A stretch of 64,000 nt of DNA from Butyrivibrio sp. XPD2002 (GTDB taxonomy: Bacteria > Bacillota > Clostridia > Lachnospirales > Lachnospiraceae): NCBI RefSeq assembly GCF_000423945.1, contig NZ_KE384116.1, positions 62,001-126,000 on the forward strand. The letters are read 5' to 3'. Both the position numbers and the translations under genes were made by a program. Under the pieces are notes generated by a model. The model was not told where the DNA came from. It saw only the letters and a list, made by a program, of their open reading frames with translations, and made no database searches. Below are positions 61,775 to 64,000 of this stretch, piece after piece (positions within the stretch are counted from its first letter, which is position 1; the number at the start of each line of letters is the position of its first letter).

Positions 61775-62458
61775 TCAGTTAATCCTTCTGACATAGGCAT
61801 AGCCGCGCTTGGTGCTGCCATAGCCTGCATTAAAGAAATTGATTCTGCCTTCTCTGTAAAGCTTCTTGTTTCTGTTTGTAAGCTGACCGTTTCTAAGACC
61901 TACAACGCCGAAATATACGGGATCATGATCGCCCGGAATCAGGACTCTGTATACATAAACAGTTTCTTTTTGCCAATCATTTAAGTAATAGGTTTGTTTT
62001 CTGTCTTTGGCCTTGAGTCTTTTACCCGGTGAGCTGAGGTCTCTACGATAGCCACCGCTTACTGTGATGTTGTATACAGGGTCGCCATCTCTGTCGATAA
62101 TGATTGTCTTATAATCTCCGAAGCCTGTATTTTTTCTCCTGCAGTCATTGCGGGAGTTTATGATATCTTTCTTTGAAAGATTTGATCTGTTGATTCTGAT
62201 TTCTACCTGATAGGATCTGTATTCAACAAAATCATCGTTGGTATCAAGAAGTTTATCCTCCACGAGTGTGGAATTAATTGTATAGCGTGCTTTTCTTGGG
62301 GTAGCTCCGGGATAAAGGACACTGTAAACGTTACCTGAGCTGGATGTGTAAAGCTTACCGCAAAGACTGGCTGCCGCCCGTACCTCTGTAGGTGAAAATG
62401 TCAACGCCAAAATAAGGGCAAGCATCAGTGCCGCCAGCTGCTTAAACATCTTCTTCAT
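61775..62458 (-). CDS. Secreted protein of unknown family
   Basis: A 227-residue protein with a signal peptide (cleaved near VRA-AAS, residue 29). The rest is basic and contains only two cysteines, with a beta-rich look (YSVLYPGATPRKARYTINST, VYNITVSGGYRRDL, VYFGVVGLRNGQL). No family recognised. It is first gene of the minus-strand operon running to 54574; AGGAGG precedes the ATG. An AT-rich palindrome lies at 62551-62573. Confidence 0.75.
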   Translation of the reverse strand: MKKMFKQLAALMLALILALTFSPTEVRAAASLCGKLYTSSSGNVYSVLYPGATPRKARYTINSTLVEDKLLDTNDDFVEYRSYQVEIRINRSNLSKKDIINSRNDCRRKNTGFGDYKTIIIDRDGDPVYNITVSGGYRRDLSSPGKRLKAKDRKQTYYLNDWQKETVYVYRVLIPGDHDPVYFGVVGLRNGQLTNRNKKLYREGRINFFNAGYGSTKRGYAYVRRIN

Positions 62459-62550
62459 TTGAAAACCTCCTCGTAAGAAATGATTTTTCTTCGCAACAAA
62501 TTATTTTTAATTAGTGACAAGTTTGGGTGATTCCGTTCCGTGACATTTTT

Positions 62551-62573
62551 CCAGATATTTTCAAAAATATTGG
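62551..62573. promoter_or_regulatory. AT-rich palindrome upstream of the secreted-protein operon
   Basis: CCAGATATTTT / AAAATATTGG with a two-base centre. Possibly an operator; no partner known. Confidence 0.35.
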
Positions 62574-62696
62574 ATAAAATAATCATTACATAATTGGAAA
62601 GGCAGAACAAGGAACACCACATTAAACTATTATGTAAAAAACCTAAAGAACTTCTGAAATAGTGGGTGCGTGAGGGCACACTCTGTGCCGTGAGGG

Positions 62697-62724
62697 TTGC
62701 GGAAAAAACGCTTGAATATATACT
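62697..62724 (+). promoter_or_regulatory. Promoter of the DUF4430/ECF operon
   Basis: TTGCGG (62697-62702), 16-bp spacer, TATACT (62719-62724). A palindrome GGCACA / TGTGCC (62675-62689) flanked by two GTGAGGG repeats lies just upstream and may be an operator. Confidence 0.55.
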
Positions 62725-62774
62725 GAAAAATAGTGTATTATCGATTGGTATGTCAAAAGAGAGGAGTTTTTAAC

Positions 62775-63191
62775 ATGAAAAATAACAAGAAGATTATTAT
62801 CGGTGCAGTTATTCTGGTAGCATTAATCGCGGTTTTTGCCTGCGTTTACAAGTTCAACAAGCCCGCTACCAAGGCTGGTTCAAAGGATGTCGTGATCGCT
62901 GTTACAGGAAGCGACGGACAGACAACCTCCTACAATCTTTCAACAGATGCTGAGTATCTGATCCAGGCTATGGATGAGCTCGTAGAGAACGGTTCAGGCT
63001 TTACCTATTCAGGAACAGACGGTGAGTACGGCATGATGGTTGAGTACATCAACGATGAGAAGGCTATCTATGCTGAGGACAATGCTTACTGGGCACTGTA
63101 TGTAAATGGCGAGTATGGACAGTACGGCGCAGACCAGCAGCCTGTGACCAGTGGGGATGAGTATACCTGGACCTACGAGAAGGCACAGTGA
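62775..63191 (+). CDS. DUF4430 domain protein
   Basis: A 138-residue exported protein: an N-terminal membrane anchor (KIIIGAVILVALIAVFACVY) and a DUF4430 (transcobalamin C-terminal-like) domain ending NAYWALYVNGEYGQYGADQQ, PVTSGDEYTWTYE. The Tyr-Gly and SGD turns are typical. In Firmicutes, DUF4430 proteins often precede an ECF S component, as here. AGAGGAG lies about 10 bases before the ATG. Probably captures a vitamin-like ligand. Confidence 0.85.
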   Translation: MKNNKKIIIGAVILVALIAVFACVYKFNKPATKAGSKDVVIAVTGSDGQTTSYNLSTDAEYLIQAMDELVENGSGFTYSGTDGEYGMMVEYINDEKAIYAEDNAYWALYVNGEYGQYGADQQPVTSGDEYTWTYEKAQ

Positions 63192-63219
63192 TAAAAATTT
63201 TTTAAGGGACAGATTTAGA

Positions 63220-63756
63220 ATGACCGGAACGAAACACAGATTTTCAATTCTTGATATAGCGCAGGCAGGTATTATGGTTGCCGTGATAGAGGTATCTAAA
63301 ATGGCACTCAGCGGCATGCCTAACATTGAGCTCACGAGCTTTTGGCTCATTATGTTTACGCTATTTTTCGGATGGAAAATCGTGGTGGTAGTTCCGGCCT
63401 TTATTTTGGTCGAAGGCGCTTTTTATGGGATGCACCTCTGGTGGATCATGTATCTCTACGCGTGGCCCCTGCTGGTTTTGATCGTATGGCTATTTAGGAA
63501 AAATACCTCGGCCATTTTCTGGGCCATCGTGTCCGGCACCTTCGGGCTTATGTTTGGAGCGCTGTGCTCAATTCCCTATTTCGTGATAGGCCTTAGCTCA
63601 GGTGGAGTTGCCGCCGGGCTGCGTTCAGCCTTCGTCTGGTGGACAGCGGGTATTCCGTGGGACTTCATACACTGCGCGGGTAATTTCGTGATCATGCTTG
63701 TGCTGTATCGGCCTATTTCGGAGGCTATGAAGTGGATAAGCAGGGAGAGAGGATGA
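63220..63756 (+). CDS. ECF transporter S component (vitamin uptake)
   Basis: A 178-residue membrane protein with five to six helices and the basic N-terminus KHRFSILDIAQAGIMVAV, resembling S components. Pairing with the DUF4430 gene 28 bases upstream suggests the two capture and import one vitamin, perhaps a cobalamin-type compound; this is inference. AAGGGA precedes ATG 63220 at a somewhat long distance. Its 3' end overlaps the gene on the opposite strand by 32 bases. Confidence 0.8.
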   Translation: MTGTKHRFSILDIAQAGIMVAVIEVSKMALSGMPNIELTSFWLIMFTLFFGWKIVVVVPAFILVEGAFYGMHLWWIMYLYAWPLLVLIVWLFRKNTSAIFWAIVSGTFGLMFGALCSIPYFVIGLSSGGVAAGLRSAFVWWTAGIPWDFIHCAGNFVIMLVLYRPISEAMKWISRERG

Positions 63757-64000
63757 ATTTGCAGTGCTGGTAGGTTTCACCGCTAAATTCCGCAACCGGC
63801 CACTCTGCGGCAATCTTCTTATCGGGGTTATCAATCGTAACCTTAACTGTGTACAGCGGCATGGTTTCTGAAACTGTCATGCTGAAAATGTAATACTGAC
63901 CGCGGTCCATAACCAGCGGATCAATTCCTTTGCCTTTATCGTCAACAATCTCAAGGGTGGTGTTGTCATGCAACGCTACGATCATCACCTTGTTAGATCC
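63725..64000 (-). CDS. C-terminal end of an unknown protein (partial)
   Basis: The minus-strand frame is open from the right window edge to TAG at 63725. Only about 91 residues are visible (including NTTLEIVDDKGKGIDPLVMD and VTIDNPDKKIAAEWPVAEF). It looks like a soluble beta-rich C-terminus. Family not recognised and the start is beyond the window. Confidence 0.6.
   Translation of the reverse strand, partial: GSNKVMIVALHDNTTLEIVDDKGKGIDPLVMDRGQYYIFSMTVSETMPLYTVKVTIDNPDKKIAAEWPVAEFSGETYQHCKFILSPCLSTS

Overview
The window looks like chromosomal DNA of a rumen or gut Lachnospiraceae bacterium, most likely Butyrivibrio or a close relative. The basis is Firmicutes-type ribosome binding sites (AGGAGG-like), moderate GC, a beta-glucosidase with reversed GH3 domain order (known from Butyrivibrio and Ruminococcus), a GH9 glucanase, CD1871A-type CXXC membrane proteins, and a Clostridia-style type VII secretion locus. 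This assignment is by recognition only; no search was run. No rRNA, tRNA, CRISPR, transposase or phage gene was seen.

Layout. 1-1165: YtrA-type GntR repressor and its ABC ATPase (cut by the left edge). 1305-6887: phytol/dolichol-kinase-like enzyme, a MATE-HATPase fusion, a 1.1 kb non-coding stretch with a phased CACGTAG/CTACGTG array and a large structured leader, a second MATE transporter, and a Zn-dependent phospholipase-C-like protein. 7275-12313: complete branched-chain amino acid (Liv) ABC operon. 13152-15205: M29 aminopeptidase, a small helical protein and an ArsR-DUF2087 regulator. 15313-18230: CoA cluster (coaBC, divergent ECF S component plus coaX). 18460-24305: four-gene phosphorelay (two hybrid kinases, one lone receiver, one REC-HPt-REC protein) with no DNA-binding output. 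24411-28859: SDR-type oxidoreductase, metallo-hydrolase, Y-family polymerase, convergent YolD-like gene, rhomboid protease, small unknown gene. 29088-34038: GH3, GH9 and PspC genes.

34195-36915: a strictly phased repeat array (GTTRC motifs spaced alternately 33 and 31 bp) that appears in inverted orientation on both sides of a third MATE gene, followed by a 5'-truncated aldo/keto reductase, MsrA, a lipoprotein and a GH114-like protein. 41074-54431: a type VII secretion (ESX/Ess-like) locus with an XRE-receiver regulator beside it, an extracellular vWA / cytosolic FHA membrane protein, a second FHA protein, EssC, a YukD-like protein, four WXG100-like proteins, two DUF4176 proteins and a probable effector broken by a one-base frameshift. 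EsaA, EssA and EssB were not recognised.

54574-62458 (minus strand): six genes for extracytoplasmic redox and proteolysis (polyferredoxin-TlpA fusion, CXXC membrane protein, S41 protease lipoprotein, TlpA lipoprotein, PepX lipoprotein, unknown secreted protein). 62775-64000: a DUF4430 protein with an ECF S component, and the end of an unknown gene.

The most unusual signals are the two long-range phased motif arrays (periods about 62 and 64 bp, sub-period about three helical turns), the T7SS locus built around vWA and FHA proteins, the frameshifted effector, the 220-nt leader before the second MATE gene, and a precisely placed leaderless promoter at the YolD-like gene.
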